From assembly GCA_910587825.1 (NCBI GenBank), contig CAJUNJ010000004.1:62001-126000 (forward strand): a stretch of 64,000 nucleotides of DNA. The letters run 5' to 3'. This document shows positions 8,227 through 18,113 of this stretch, in pieces. The stretch's first letter is position 1. The number at the start of each line of letters is the position of its first letter. Position numbers and translations under genes: made by a program. The notes beneath the pieces were generated by a model. It searched no databases. It saw only the letters and a list, made by a program, of their open reading frames with translations, and had not been told where the DNA came from. Origin of the DNA: an uncultured Christensenellaceae bacterium. GTDB taxonomy: Bacteria; Bacillota; Clostridia; Christensenellales; Borkfalkiaceae.

Positions 8227-9230
8227 TAATTTTTACCCGTTGCCGCCTTATGCGCTTGTCTGATTTTTGCATCGATTTCCGCTTTAACTTCGGGATTGCT
8301 TTTCAGATATTCCCTCATCTTTTCGCGTCCTTGGGCAACTTTTTCTTCGTTGTAATACATAAACGCGCCGCTCTTGGTAAGTATTCCGTACTCAACGCCC
8401 AAATCTATAAGACATCCCTCCTGCGAAATGCCTTCTCCGTAAATTATATCGAATTCCGCAACCTTGAACGGAGGCGCAACCTTGTTTTTAACCACCTTGC
8501 ATTTTGCGCGGTTGCCTATAATATTACCGTCGCTTTTCAAAGCGTCGGCTTTTCTTATATCAAGTCTTATCGTCGAAAAATATTTAAGCGCTTTACCGCC
8601 GGGAGTCGTTTCGGGATTTCCGAACATAACCCCTACTTTTTCGCGGAGCTGATTGATAAATATAACGCAAGTTTTCGACCTGTTGGTAATAGCCGTAAGC
8701 TTTCTGAGCGCCTGCGACATAAGTCTTGCTAAAAGCCCGACGTGAGTATCACCCATATCGCCTTCTATTTCGGCTTTGGGCGTAAGCGCCGCGACAGAGT
8801 CAACGACGATTACGTCAACAGCGCTTGACCTGACAAGCGATTCGCAAATATCCAACGCCTGCTCGCCTGTGTCGGGCTGGGAAAGATAAAGTTCGTCGGT
8901 GTCAACGCCGAGCGCACGCGCGTACTGTGCGTCAAGAGCGTGTTCTGCGTCTATAAAAGCGGCAACGCCGCCTGCTTTCTGCGTTTCCGCAATTATATGC
9001 AGAGCCACCGTCGTCTTACCCGAAGATTCGGGTCCGAAAATTTCAAGTATTCTGCCACGGGGAACGCCGCCCACTCCAAGCGCAAGGTCAAGCGAAAGAC
9101 AGCCGGTAGGAATAATTTCAAGGTCGGAATTAACCTTGTAATCGCCCAACTTCATAATCGAACCTTTACCGTACTGCTTTTCGATCATTGCAACGGTTGA
9201 GTTAAGTGCCTTTAATTTTTCTTCGTTCAT
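8226..9230 (-). CDS. recA: RecA recombinase
   Basis: RecA forms filaments on single-stranded DNA, drives strand exchange and triggers LexA cleavage. The 334-residue protein has the N-terminal helix, Walker A GPESSGKTT (66-74), Walker B VIVVDSVAAL, and the L2-region sequence FINQLREKVGVMFGNPETTPGG. It is slightly short because the acidic C-terminal tail is reduced to KAATGKN. An AGGAG site precedes the ATG. It lies 14 bp after cinA, a neighbour it has in many bacteria. I saw no obvious LexA (SOS) box directly upstream, as expected for an internal operon gene. Confidence 0.98.
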   Translation of the reverse strand: MNEEKLKALNSTVAMIEKQYGKGSIMKLGDYKVNSDLEIIPTGCLSLDLALGVGGVPRGRILEIFGPESSGKTTVALHIIAETQKAGGVAAFIDAEHALDAQYARALGVDTDELYLSQPDTGEQALDICESLVRSSAVDVIVVDSVAALTPKAEIEGDMGDTHVGLLARLMSQALRKLTAITNRSKTCVIFINQLREKVGVMFGNPETTPGGKALKYFSTIRLDIRKADALKSDGNIIGNRAKCKVVKNKVAPPFKVAEFDIIYGEGISQEGCLIDLGVEYGILTKSGAFMYYNEEKVAQGREKMREYLKSNPEVKAEIDAKIRQAHKAATGKN

Positions 9231-9244
9231 ATATATCTCCTGTA

Positions 9245-10366
9245 TTATTTTAAAATTTTAAACGTATGGAACAGCGCAAGATTTATTGCTGTTTCGGTGA
9301 TGGATTTTCTGTCGCCTTTAAGATTGTATTTATAAACCGCAACGTCGTCTTTCGTCCCTACCGATAGATAAACCAACCCGACGGGTTTAGACGACAAGTC
9401 TGACTTTGGACCTGCAATTCCCGTCGTGGCAATGCTTACGTCGCATAAACCGCCGTTTATAAGCCCTTGCGCCATCTCGTAAGCCGTCTGCTCGGACACT
9501 GCGCCGTACATCCTAAGAGTTTCTTCCTTAACGCCCAAACGCATTTTTTTTGCCTCGTTTGAATATACGTTAAGCCCTTCCGTATATACTTCACTGATGC
9601 CTGCAATTTCCACAAGCCGTTTACTTATACCGCCGCCCGTAAAAGATTCTGCAACCCCTATTTTCATACGACGCAACTGCAAAATCTGAAAAAGTCTTTC
9701 GGCAAGCGTAAAATCATCTACCGAATAAACATATTCTTCCAAATTTTTTAACAGACTGCGGAAAACGCTGTCAAAAAGACTTTTGGGCGTCTTATCGGAA
9801 TAGACAATCTCGATGGTGCAGTCGCCGAATTTTTCGCTGACATTGAAATTTATGAGTTTGCGGACTTCTTCCGCATCCTGTCCGTCAAGCGCTTCGGCGA
9901 TAGCGTCACCGATTAATTTAGACGGAGCGCCGACAGTCTTGATAAATGCTTTTTCATACCCTATGCCGTACTTTTTATTGAGAATTTTACTTATATCTTC
10001 AACTTTAAGTTTGTTTTCTTTGTCCGAAAAAAGTATAAAAATATGAAAAATCCCCGTTTTAAGTATACCGAGTTCGTCAAATTCCGAAGCAAAAATTTTA
10101 CTTAAAAAATGCTTTAAGGTATACTCCATATCGGAAGGGCAAATTATTACAAGGTTTTCGTAGTTATCCTTGCCGTCCCAAACCGCACGCACTATGTCGT
10201 TTGCGTTGTCGTAAGCAATATACGAAATTTTATCGAAATAATATCCCGCTTTTGAAAATTCGCTTATGACCGATAAATTATCGTCGAAATTATTTAGTTT
10301 TTTGTTTCTGAAAACAAGAAGACAATTCTTGTTTGCCTTAACGTCTTCTGTATTTGTAGAATTCAT
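9245..10366 (-). CDS. cinA: CinA-like protein with a degenerate N-terminal domain
   Basis: The C-terminal ~160 residues are a clear CinA/PncC nicotinamide-nucleotide amidase domain: RRMKIGVAESFTGGGISKRL, then TEGLNVYSNEAKKMRLGV and ATTGIAGPKSD. This domain deamidates NMN for recycling. The first ~170 residues occupy the place of the MoaB-like (COG1058) domain but lack its usual GDELLxG and TGGLGPT-type motifs, so that domain is probably inactive. The middle stretch around TVGAPSKLIGDAIAEAL fits the linker domain of CinA. It overlaps pgsA by 4 bp. CinA beside recA is a common arrangement. Confidence 0.85.
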   Translation of the reverse strand: MNSTNTEDVKANKNCLLVFRNKKLNNFDDNLSVISEFSKAGYYFDKISYIAYDNANDIVRAVWDGKDNYENLVIICPSDMEYTLKHFLSKIFASEFDELGILKTGIFHIFILFSDKENKLKVEDISKILNKKYGIGYEKAFIKTVGAPSKLIGDAIAEALDGQDAEEVRKLINFNVSEKFGDCTIEIVYSDKTPKSLFDSVFRSLLKNLEEYVYSVDDFTLAERLFQILQLRRMKIGVAESFTGGGISKRLVEIAGISEVYTEGLNVYSNEAKKMRLGVKEETLRMYGAVSEQTAYEMAQGLINGGLCDVSIATTGIAGPKSDLSSKPVGLVYLSVGTKDDVAVYKYNLKGDRKSITETAINLALFHTFKILK

Positions 10367-10992
10367 TGCTTTAAAACTTGTATATTTTTTATTATATAAT
10401 TAAGTCCGGAAATAACTGTAAGCACTACCGCAAGCGCAAACAGCGCCAGACCGATATACCTTATTATATCGCCCGCGGAACTTTTCGTCACAGCGCAGAC
10501 ACCCGCACCGATAAGCAAAACTATAATACTTGCATCCTGCGTAACGGTCTTATATTTACCTACCATATCCGCCGCTATTACATAGCCGGAATCCGCGGCA
10601 ACCATTCTGAATCCGCTTACTATAATTTCTCTTGCAAGAATTACCGCCACTCCGCAACCCGCGACTATAATTTCCCATACACCGCTGTTTATATAAAATA
10701 TTTGCGGGTCGGTCAAAAACACGGCGAATGCCGAAAGCACGAGAACCTTGTCTGCAATCGGGTCGAGAAATTTACCGAGATTGGTTACGAGATTATATTT
10801 ACGCGCTATCATCCCGTCAAGTAAATCCGTTAAACTTGCTATTATAAAAACTGCCAAAGCAACGAAGTAATGACCTGTAAAATGTACGTAAAAAAACGCA
10901 ATGAACACGGGTATCATAAACATACGGCTTATAGTCAACATATTGGGTACGTTTAGTACCTTTGCTTTCGCCCCGTCCGTATTGTTGTTCAT
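10363..10992 (-). CDS. pgsA: CDP-diacylglycerol-glycerol-3-phosphate 3-phosphatidyltransferase
   Basis: This integral membrane enzyme makes phosphatidylglycerol phosphate, the committed step to phosphatidylglycerol and cardiolipin. The 209-residue protein carries the CDP-alcohol phosphotransferase signature D-x2-DG-x2-AR-x8-G-x3-D-x3-D, seen as TDLLDGMIARKYNLVTNLG followed by KFLDPIADK. Several hydrophobic helices follow. The start ATG overlaps the rimO stop by 4 bp, and the gene's end overlaps cinA by 4 bp, so translation is tightly coupled. Confidence 0.95.
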   Translation of the reverse strand: MNNNTDGAKAKVLNVPNMLTISRMFMIPVFIAFFYVHFTGHYFVALAVFIIASLTDLLDGMIARKYNLVTNLGKFLDPIADKVLVLSAFAVFLTDPQIFYINSGVWEIIVAGCGVAVILAREIIVSGFRMVAADSGYVIAADMVGKYKTVTQDASIIVLLIGAGVCAVTKSSAGDIIRYIGLALFALAVVLTVISGLNYIIKNIQVLKQ

Positions 10993-12323
10993 AATTCAAA
11001 ATCCTCCGTTTTGCCTGTCAAATCGTAATCGTCGCTTCCCGTTATAAGAATATCGTAATATTCGCCCTGAACCGCCTGATTTGCATTAAAATACACTTTA
11101 CCGTCAATTTCGGGAGCGCTGAAATACGCCCTGCCCTCAAAACAATTTTTACCGTAATTTATTCCGTCACATAAAACCCGCAGTTTTTTTCCGATATAAT
11201 CTTTAATCTTTTCACGGGAAATTTCGCGTTGTACTTCATACAGCTTTTTAACACGCTTTCTTCTGACCGAATAAGGTATCTGTCCTTTAAGTTTATAAGC
11301 CGGCGTGTCCGGCTCCCGCGAGTAAGCGAAAAATCCGCAGTTGTCCAACTTTGCTTCCCTTAAAAAATCACTCATTGCATCCGCTTCTTCCTGCGTTTCG
11401 GTCGGAAAACCGCAGATAAACGTCGAACGTATGGCAATTCCTGGAATTTCTGCACGAAGCTTATTTAAAAGGTTAAGATATTCTTCCCTGCTACCTTTTC
11501 GGTTCATAAGTTTAAGAATCCTGTCTTCGCTGTGCTGAAAAGGTATATCGAGATATTTAATTATTTTGGGATTGTCACGTACTTCTTCAATAAGTCCGTC
11601 GTCTATCATATCGGGATAACAGTATAATAATCTTACACTATTAATGTTGACAAGCGTTGTCAACTTTTGTAAAATTTCTTTTAATTTTTTTTGACCGTAC
11701 AAATCTATACCGTAACGCGTTACATCCTGAGCGACAAGAATAAGTTCCGACACGTCGCCAAGATTTTCTGCTTCTTCCATTAAACGCTCAATCGGGTAAC
11801 TTACGTACCTGCCTCGTATTTTAGGTATTAAACAATAGGTACAGCGGTTATTGCAACCGTCCGCGATTTTAAGGTAGGCATAATGTTGAGGCGTAGTTAT
11901 AACCCTCTGCGCACAATACCCGCCGTTTCCGCTGCCAACAAAATCAACCCGTTCTCCGCGGTAAGAATTTTCCAAAGCTTGGAAAATTTTATCGTAATCG
12001 TTTATACCGAGAAAAACGTCGGCTTCCGTAAGACTTTCATAAAGCTCGCCGATATATTTTTGCGGCAAACAGCCCGTAACAACTAATTTTTCAAGATTCC
12101 TATTTTTTCGGGAAGCACAGTCGATTATTGTCTCTATGGCTTCCTTACGCGACTCGCTTAAAAATGCGCATGTATTGACGATAAGTATATGCGCTTCGTC
12201 AATATCGTCGGTGACTGCGCCCCCGCCGCTTTTTATTATTGACAAAAGTTTTTCCGAATCTACCCTGTTTTTATCGCAACCGAGAGATATCAGACCGAAT
12301 TTTTTTCTTGAAAAATCAATCAT
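10989..12323 (-). CDS. rimO: ribosomal protein S12 methylthiotransferase RimO
   Basis: RimO adds a methylthio group to an Asp of ribosomal protein S12 using two iron-sulfur clusters. The 444 residues show the UPF0004 domain (FGLISLGCDKNRVDSE, with the second and third cluster cysteines in NTCAF and TGCLPQ). The radical-SAM CxxxCxxC motif is in DGCNNRCTYCLIPKIRG, and a C-terminal TRAM domain follows. RimO is favoured over MiaB because of the SLGCDKNRVD start and the neighbourhood with ftsK and pgsA. It overlaps ftsK by 8 bp. Confidence 0.93.
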   Translation of the reverse strand: MIDFSRKKFGLISLGCDKNRVDSEKLLSIIKSGGGAVTDDIDEAHILIVNTCAFLSESRKEAIETIIDCASRKNRNLEKLVVTGCLPQKYIGELYESLTEADVFLGINDYDKIFQALENSYRGERVDFVGSGNGGYCAQRVITTPQHYAYLKIADGCNNRCTYCLIPKIRGRYVSYPIERLMEEAENLGDVSELILVAQDVTRYGIDLYGQKKLKEILQKLTTLVNINSVRLLYCYPDMIDDGLIEEVRDNPKIIKYLDIPFQHSEDRILKLMNRKGSREEYLNLLNKLRAEIPGIAIRSTFICGFPTETQEEADAMSDFLREAKLDNCGFFAYSREPDTPAYKLKGQIPYSVRRKRVKKLYEVQREISREKIKDYIGKKLRVLCDGINYGKNCFEGRAYFSAPEIDGKVYFNANQAVQGEYYDILITGSDDYDLTGKTEDFEL

Positions 12324-15300
12324 CTATTTCTCCGTAAGTATTCAAAAACTCGTCCTTCGAAAGCAACACCTTTCTCGGTTTCGAACCCTCTGACTGGGTG
12401 ACATAATTCATATTTTCCATCCAGTCGATAATCTTGCACGCTTTTATATAGCCTACGGGAAATCTTCGCTGAATCATTGATACTGACGCCTGGTTTGAGG
12501 TCACACAATAGTACAACGCCTTAATATACGTATCGTCGATTTTAGCGTCAACGCCTTCCGCAGGAGAATCGTCCCCGCCCATCGAAGACGAAGTTTCTTC
12601 CTCTTCAACCTTATTAATGAAATCGGATACAGTCTGGTCAAAATAAGTTTCGTTATGCGCTTTAACGAAGTCTGTTACTTTTTGTACTTCGTGCGTGTCG
12701 ACAAAGCACCCCTGTATACGCGCAAGCTCGGGACTTTCCGCCGAACGGAAATATAAATCCCCCTTTCCGAGCAACTTTTCCGCGCCGCCAATATCGAATA
12801 TCGTACGCGCATCGTCAAAAGAGTTAACTTTAAAACCTATACGCGTAGGCAGGTTGGATTTTATAAGACCCGTAATGCAGTCGACGGAAGGACGCTGTGT
12901 CGCAAGAACAAGATGTATACCCGCCGCACGCGCTTTCTGTACAAGTTTTATAATTCTTCCTTCGATATCTTTCTTTGCCTGCAACATCAAGTCGCCGAAT
13001 TCGTCGAGAATTATGACGACTTTGGGTAATTTTTCTTCACCGTCCTGCAAATGGTTGTTATATTCGTCAAGATTTTTCGTCGCCGTTCCCTTTTCCGTCA
13101 TATCCTTGAAAAGCGTATAGCGGCGTTCCATTTCCTTAATAGCCCAGTTCAAAGCTTTAATAGCCTTATCTACGTCGTAAATTATTTCATTAATCATCAG
13201 ATGAGGCAATTTATCGTAGGAGATAAATTCAACCTGCTTGGGGTCGACAAGAATAAGTCTAAGTTCTTCCGGACCGTACTTATACAAAAGACTTATAAGC
13301 AATGCACTAAGACAAATACTTTTACCGCTGCCCGTAGTACCCGCAACAAGAAGATGGGGCATTTTGGTTATATCGGGACAGACGACTTCGCCTTCAACAT
13401 TTTTACCGAGCGCAAATGTAAGAGAACTTGCTTTACTATTAATAAACTTAGGGCTTGAAAGCATACTTTTAAGCCCGACGACCGTTCTTGAATTGTTTGG
13501 AACTTCGATGGACAGTGCGCCCTTGGAGTAATTGAGGTAAGCGGTTACGTTTTCTTTACGCAACGCCATAGCTATCGCTTCCTTATAGTTTAAGGACTGC
13601 TTTATCTTAGTCTTGTCTTCTATAATGACGTCGTACCGCGTAATGGCCGGACCGATTGTCACGTTCGTTACTTCGCATTCTATTTTAAACCTTGCAAGCG
13701 TTTCCGAAATTGTACGCTTGTTATCTTCTATTTCGCCTGTATTGACGTTGCCGTGTTCGGGATAATCGTCAAGAAGTTCAAGCCCGGGACGAATGTATTT
13801 CTTCCAGACGTGTCTGGGCTTTTCTTCCTGTTCAGGCTCTTCCTTAACAGGCTGTACGGAAGCTTGCGAAGGCTTTTTTGCACTTGTTTCCGCAACGGGA
13901 CGTACTTCGGGAATTCTACGTTCTCTGCCGACAACCAAATCTTTATCATTGTCGTCGCTATCTTTTAAAATACGTTTTTCCGGAAGATTTCTGACTTTCG
14001 GCAATTCTTCCGGCTGAGAACTTCTCGTAAGCGAAGACAGATTATCATCGTCTTCCGAATTATCGTCGTCAAACAAATCGGCGTTACTTCGTTCCGTTCT
14101 TCTTGACGTAAGACGGCTGATATCCGGTTCTATGCGCCTTTCTCCTCGCGGTGTGCTTGCAGAACCGAACAGCTTGAACATATTTATCGATTCCCCGTGC
14201 GAAGGCTTGTCTTCTTCCTCGTGGGGTTCTATTTCTATGTGTTCGGAATGCCGAGCGGGCTTCGGCGACGGAGCAGGCGGTTCGTGTTGAACGTCGGAAG
14301 GCTCGTCCGCAGGGTCGTTGATAACGTATTCGGATTTATCCGCTACCTCTGCTTCCGCATCCTCGTTTAATGTATCGGAATACTCAATTTCGTTATTATC
14401 CCTTACATCAAAAGTATCCTGTGCGGAATAAGTCCCGCCCGAAGCGGGAGTGAAGTCTTCAAGACTGTCTACGGGTTTATCGCCGTATACGTAATTAGAA
14501 GGCGCGGAAGATACGGGTTGATTAACCACGTCTTCCTGATAGCTTTCCGCATAGGATTTGGAAGGTATGCTTTTGTTGCTTGAAAAACTGTTGAGATAAT
14601 CATTATCGCTGCGCACAGGGTGACTAAAATATGAATTATCATTAAAAATCATATTTCTTCTGTAACTCTCAGCGTCAAATTCGCCCTTTTCAAACAAAAT
14701 TTTCCTGCCGAGATTTTTCTTTGAATAAGGGTCGGCATCTTCATAATTTACGACTTCGGCAGATTTAGTCTGTCTTTGATTTACAACGTATTCCCTGACA
14801 TTTTCGGTATTTGCGGATACTTGTCTCACGTCAATATCTGCAACTTGATTTTCTTCTGTATCTTCCGAATTTTTGTCGGATAATTCAACGTACTGTACGG
14901 AAGAAGTTCTTTTACGGCGGAGAACCGTAAAAAGAAAATAACCGCTTGCTATCGTAAAAATCGAAAAGAAAATATATGCGCCCGTAAACGTAGTAAGCTT
15001 TGCGAAAGGATAAACTAATAAAGCAGATACAACTCCGCCGAAAGTATATCCCGAAAATCCTTTCTGCGCATTTGCATAGCACTGTGAAATATAACCGCCG
15101 TAACTTGACATATCAAAATTGCGCGTAGTCGCGGCGTGGAAAAGCAAAAATGCCGAAAATATCAGCAAAGAAATAGCAAGCGCAGGCTTAAACGAAATTT
15201 TTATCTTCTTTTCAAATACAAGCCATTCGCCGAGATATGCCAAAAGCGCAATAATAAGATACGAACCGTAACCGAACGTGCCGTATAAAAACGTGCATAT

Positions 15301-15447
15301 TGCCCCGCCTATTCCGGCAAATACCGACCTGCCCGTCAAAAGCATAATAAGAACTATCGCGCTGAAAAGCAACAGCGTCATACCAAGCGTTTCTTTTGTG
15401 AATATATAGGTAGATTTATTTGATTTTTCTTTGTTTTTGTTGTTCAC
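12316..15447 (-). CDS. ftsK: FtsK/SpoIIIE DNA translocase
   Basis: This hexameric motor pumps chromosomal DNA through the closing septum. The 1043-residue protein has an N-terminal membrane domain of about four helices (residues ~20-175) and a long, acidic, proline-containing linker (~180-580). The RecA-like motor follows, with Walker A AGTTGSGKS near residue 702 and Walker B VVIILDEFGD near 810. The C-terminal gamma winged helix (~985-1035, KALYYCVTSNQASVSMIQRR) normally reads KOPS/SRS orientation sites. It heads the operon that ends with nadE. Sequence does not decide whether it serves vegetative division, sporulation or both. Confidence 0.95.
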   Translation of the reverse strand: MNNKNKEKSNKSTYIFTKETLGMTLLLFSAIVLIMLLTGRSVFAGIGGAICTFLYGTFGYGSYLIIALLAYLGEWLVFEKKIKISFKPALAISLLIFSAFLLFHAATTRNFDMSSYGGYISQCYANAQKGFSGYTFGGVVSALLVYPFAKLTTFTGAYIFFSIFTIASGYFLFTVLRRKRTSSVQYVELSDKNSEDTEENQVADIDVRQVSANTENVREYVVNQRQTKSAEVVNYEDADPYSKKNLGRKILFEKGEFDAESYRRNMIFNDNSYFSHPVRSDNDYLNSFSSNKSIPSKSYAESYQEDVVNQPVSSAPSNYVYGDKPVDSLEDFTPASGGTYSAQDTFDVRDNNEIEYSDTLNEDAEAEVADKSEYVINDPADEPSDVQHEPPAPSPKPARHSEHIEIEPHEEEDKPSHGESINMFKLFGSASTPRGERRIEPDISRLTSRRTERSNADLFDDDNSEDDDNLSSLTRSSQPEELPKVRNLPEKRILKDSDDNDKDLVVGRERRIPEVRPVAETSAKKPSQASVQPVKEEPEQEEKPRHVWKKYIRPGLELLDDYPEHGNVNTGEIEDNKRTISETLARFKIECEVTNVTIGPAITRYDVIIEDKTKIKQSLNYKEAIAMALRKENVTAYLNYSKGALSIEVPNNSRTVVGLKSMLSSPKFINSKASSLTFALGKNVEGEVVCPDITKMPHLLVAGTTGSGKSICLSALLISLLYKYGPEELRLILVDPKQVEFISYDKLPHLMINEIIYDVDKAIKALNWAIKEMERRYTLFKDMTEKGTATKNLDEYNNHLQDGEEKLPKVVIILDEFGDLMLQAKKDIEGRIIKLVQKARAAGIHLVLATQRPSVDCITGLIKSNLPTRIGFKVNSFDDARTIFDIGGAEKLLGKGDLYFRSAESPELARIQGCFVDTHEVQKVTDFVKAHNETYFDQTVSDFINKVEEEETSSSMGGDDSPAEGVDAKIDDTYIKALYYCVTSNQASVSMIQRRFPVGYIKACKIIDWMENMNYVTQSEGSKPRKVLLSKDEFLNTYGEIDD

Positions 15448-15492
15448 TTAATTTCTCCGTAAAATTTAGGTAACTGTAACAATACGTTATCA

Positions 15493-15521
15493 ATTATATC
15501 ATTTAACAAAAAAAATGACAA
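15493..15521 (-). promoter_or_regulatory. extended -10 promoter of the ftsK-nadE operon
   Basis: Minus-strand TTGTCA (15516-15521), a 17-bp spacer ending TGA, and TATAAT (15493-15498) form an extended -10 promoter about 45 bp before ftsK. Confidence 0.75.
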
Positions 15522-15578
15522 CAAAATGACGGTAAATTTATTATATTTTATATAATAAAGTATACCGTAAAACAAAGT

Positions 15579-15612
15579 CCGCCCCGAAAAGCTTTTAAGC
15601 TTTTCGGGGCGG
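15579..15612 (-). terminator. terminator after ilvC
   Basis: CCGCCCCGAAAAGCTT (15579-15594) and its exact complement (15597-15612) form a 16-bp G/C-rich stem. On the minus strand it is followed by a broken T-tract (ACTTTGTTTTACGG). It starts about 18 bp after the ilvC stop. Confidence 0.85.
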
Positions 15613-15630
15613 CTAAAATCAAGCGTGTTA

Positions 15631-16662
15631 TTAAAGTTTGGTCTTGCCTTTTTCGGCTTCGAATATGCTGTCCGCATCGTTCCAGGAATACATATTGCGT
15701 ATTTCCTTACCTACTTTTTCAAGCGGCTGTTCGGCTTCCGAAGCGCGTTTACCGTTAAAGAACGGTCTGCCGTTCGCATTCTCGGCAATCCAATTTTCGG
15801 CAAACGTTCCGTCCTGAATTTCTTTAAGAACTTTTTTCATTTCCTTTTTAGTCGCGTCTGTAATAATTCTGCTTCCCGTAACGTAATCGCCGTATTCCGC
15901 GGTATCGGATACGGAATATCTCATCATTGAAAATCCGCCCTTATAAATGAGGTCGACGATTAATTTCATTTCGTGGACGCACTCGAAATACGCGTTTTTA
16001 GGGTCATATCCCGCCTCGACAAGAGTTTCGAACCCTGCGCGCATAAGCGCGGTTACTCCGCCGCAAAGCACCGCCTGTTCGCCGAACAAATCGGTTTCCG
16101 TCTCGCATTTGAAAGTCGTTTCAAGAACGCCTGCTCTCGCTCCGCCGACACCTGCGGCGTAAGCCAATGCAATGTCCAAAGCTTTACCTGTATAATTTTG
16201 ATGAACTGCCACAAGGCAGGGAACGCCCTTACCTTCCTGATATTCCGAGCGTACGGTATGCCCGGGACCTTTGGGCGCAATCATAAACACGTCGACGTTG
16301 GCAGGCGGAACTATCTGCTTAAAATGAATATTGAACCCGTGAGCAAATGCAAGCGCCGCACCGTCTTTAAGATTTTTTTCAATACTTTCCCTATATACTT
16401 CCGCCTGCTTTTCATCGTTAATAAGTATCATAACGACGTCGGCTTTCTTAACGGCGTCGGCAACCGTAAATACTTCGAACCCAGCCTCCCGGGCCTTGGG
16501 CCACGACTTGCCGCCCTTATGCAAACCGATTATCACGTTTACGCCGCTCTCCCTGAGATTTAACGCATGCGCGTGCCCCTGGCTGCCGTACCCTATAACC
16601 GCAACCGTCTTGTCTTTTAAATTATCTATATCGCAATCCGACTGATAATAAATCTTTGCCAT
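15631..16662 (-). CDS. ilvC: ketol-acid reductoisomerase
   Basis: IlvC converts acetohydroxy acids to dihydroxy acids in valine, isoleucine and leucine synthesis, using NADPH and Mg2+. The protein begins MAKIYYQSDCDIDNLKDKTV. It has the Rossmann loop GYGSQGHAHALNLRESG, the FAHGFNIHF and PKGPGHTVRSEY segments, and the knotted class I C-terminal domain; about 343 residues is the usual size. I chose the ATG at 16662 because a GGAGG site lies 8 nt upstream, so nine residues of the longer open frame are excluded. No ilvB, ilvD or leu genes are adjacent; it is monocistronic here. Confidence 0.96.
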   Translation of the reverse strand: MAKIYYQSDCDIDNLKDKTVAVIGYGSQGHAHALNLRESGVNVIIGLHKGGKSWPKAREAGFEVFTVADAVKKADVVMILINDEKQAEVYRESIEKNLKDGAALAFAHGFNIHFKQIVPPANVDVFMIAPKGPGHTVRSEYQEGKGVPCLVAVHQNYTGKALDIALAYAAGVGGARAGVLETTFKCETETDLFGEQAVLCGGVTALMRAGFETLVEAGYDPKNAYFECVHEMKLIVDLIYKGGFSMMRYSVSDTAEYGDYVTGSRIITDATKKEMKKVLKEIQDGTFAENWIAENANGRPFFNGKRASEAEQPLEKVGKEIRNMYSWNDADSIFEAEKGKTKL

Positions 16663-16687
16663 ATTAACTGACCTCCGCTTTCTTCCC

Positions 16688-16716
16688 ATTATATATTCAG
16701 AATTAAATCAAGTCAA
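16688..16716 (-). promoter_or_regulatory. promoter of ilvC
   Basis: TTGACT (16711-16716) and TATAAT (16688-16693) with a 17-bp spacer on the minus strand. The 16 bases at 16703-16718 are identical to 1414-1429 in the carAB promoter. Confidence 0.8.
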
Positions 16717-16781
16717 GCGATATTCATAATTATTCGGATAAATGTTAATATTTTTGCATATTTTAATTAATTATTGAATAA

Positions 16782-18113
16782 TTATCGAATTTCTTCGGCA
16801 ATTATACCTTTTGCTGTATAATATATATCGCCCGCGCCGAGAAAAAGAATACTGTCGTTTTCTCCCGCCGCTACGAGAAATTCCTTTATATCATCAACCG
16901 TTCCGCCGTAACGCGATTTTTTAAGACTTTGCGATAAAGTAAGCGCGCTTCCCGCATCGTCATAGTACTCTCTTGCGGCGAAAGTTCTGTATATCATCAG
17001 ATTGCTCAAAGGCGAAAGAACCTTTACGAATTGCTTGAAAAGGTTTTTCGTCCTTGAATACGTATGCGGCTGAAAAACCACGTAAAGCTTACCTTTGGTC
17101 AGTTTTTGCGCAGTGCGTATAACCGCACGCAGTTCATTTGGATGATGCGCATAGTCGGCGATACATACGGCGTCGTTTATTTTTCCTATATTTTCAAACC
17201 GGCGTTCCACCCCGCAAAATTCAGACAACCCCTGTCTGATAAATTCAAACGATATACCCGCGCTTCTCGAAGCGGCTATGGCGGCAACGGCGTTTAACAC
17301 ATTGTGCTTACCGTATACGCTGAGATTAACCGTTCCCAATTCGTTTGCGCCCTCATAAGCCGTAAAAGTATATGCCGTTCCGGAATATTTAATATTTTTC
17401 GCATAATAATCCGCAGATTTATCAAACCCGAAATTAACACCGTAATTCAACGGCAAATCGCGGTACAGCGTAATTGCTACGTCTGCACTGCCGGCAAAAG
17501 TAATATAAGCTTCCGTCAAAGCGTTGGCGTTGCCGTAACATTCCAAATGGTCCGCGTCGCTATTAAGTATTACCGCAATATTGGGTTTAAGCAAAAGAAA
17601 ATTCTTTTTATATTCACACGCTTCGGTTATGAAAAAGTCATTTCCGCAATAAAAGAAATTAGAATAAACACAATCTTTTCCACCGATATGCGATGTGAAT
17701 TTTTTACCTGCGCAAGCAAAAATATGCGTAAGCATAGCACAGCATGTCGTTTTGCCGTGACAACCGGAAACGGCTATCACTTTTTTGAAATCACGGCTGA
17801 TTTCATACAGAAGCTGTCCGCGGGAAATAATAACTTTGCCGAGGTTTTGAGCCAGACACAGCCGCTTATCGGTATCTTTTATCGCGTCGGTATAAACCAC
17901 CAAATTATAATCTTTCAGACTGTCGTCATTCTGCCCCGTACACACAACGGCGCCGAGACTTTCAAGTTCACGCGTATATTCGTTTTGCGACGAGTCATAG
18001 CCGGCTACCTTTTTACCCATAGAAAGCAGGTATTTGGCTAACCCGCTCATACTGACTCCGCCTATTCCTATAAAGTAAAAACTGTCAAATTTTTCCGTAA
18101 ATTTTAAGCGCAT
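16782..18113 (-). CDS. murC: UDP-N-acetylmuramate-L-alanine ligase
   Basis: MurC adds L-alanine to UDP-MurNAc, the first step of the peptidoglycan stem peptide. The 443-residue protein begins MRLKFTEKFDSFYFIGIGGV and continues with SMSGLAKYL, the usual UDP-binding start. The ATP loop is SGCHGKTTCCAM, with Cys in a place that is usually Thr. The C-terminal ligase domain includes ADYAHHPNELRAVIRTA and VFQPHTYSRT. A longer open frame exists upstream, but it is antisense to spoVG and has no murC-like sequence, so the ATG at 18113 is used. No good ribosome site is visible, which is unusual here. It is outside the dcw cluster, between ilvC and spoVG. Confidence 0.95.
   Translation of the reverse strand: MRLKFTEKFDSFYFIGIGGVSMSGLAKYLLSMGKKVAGYDSSQNEYTRELESLGAVVCTGQNDDSLKDYNLVVYTDAIKDTDKRLCLAQNLGKVIISRGQLLYEISRDFKKVIAVSGCHGKTTCCAMLTHIFACAGKKFTSHIGGKDCVYSNFFYCGNDFFITEACEYKKNFLLLKPNIAVILNSDADHLECYGNANALTEAYITFAGSADVAITLYRDLPLNYGVNFGFDKSADYYAKNIKYSGTAYTFTAYEGANELGTVNLSVYGKHNVLNAVAAIAASRSAGISFEFIRQGLSEFCGVERRFENIGKINDAVCIADYAHHPNELRAVIRTAQKLTKGKLYVVFQPHTYSRTKNLFKQFVKVLSPLSNLMIYRTFAAREYYDDAGSALTLSQSLKKSRYGGTVDDIKEFLVAAGENDSILFLGAGDIYYTAKGIIAEEIR

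Noticed and set aside
15444..15677. Minus-strand 77-codon ORF across the end of ilvC
   Set aside because: It covers the ilvC terminator and the ftsK promoter and has no ribosome site or family match.
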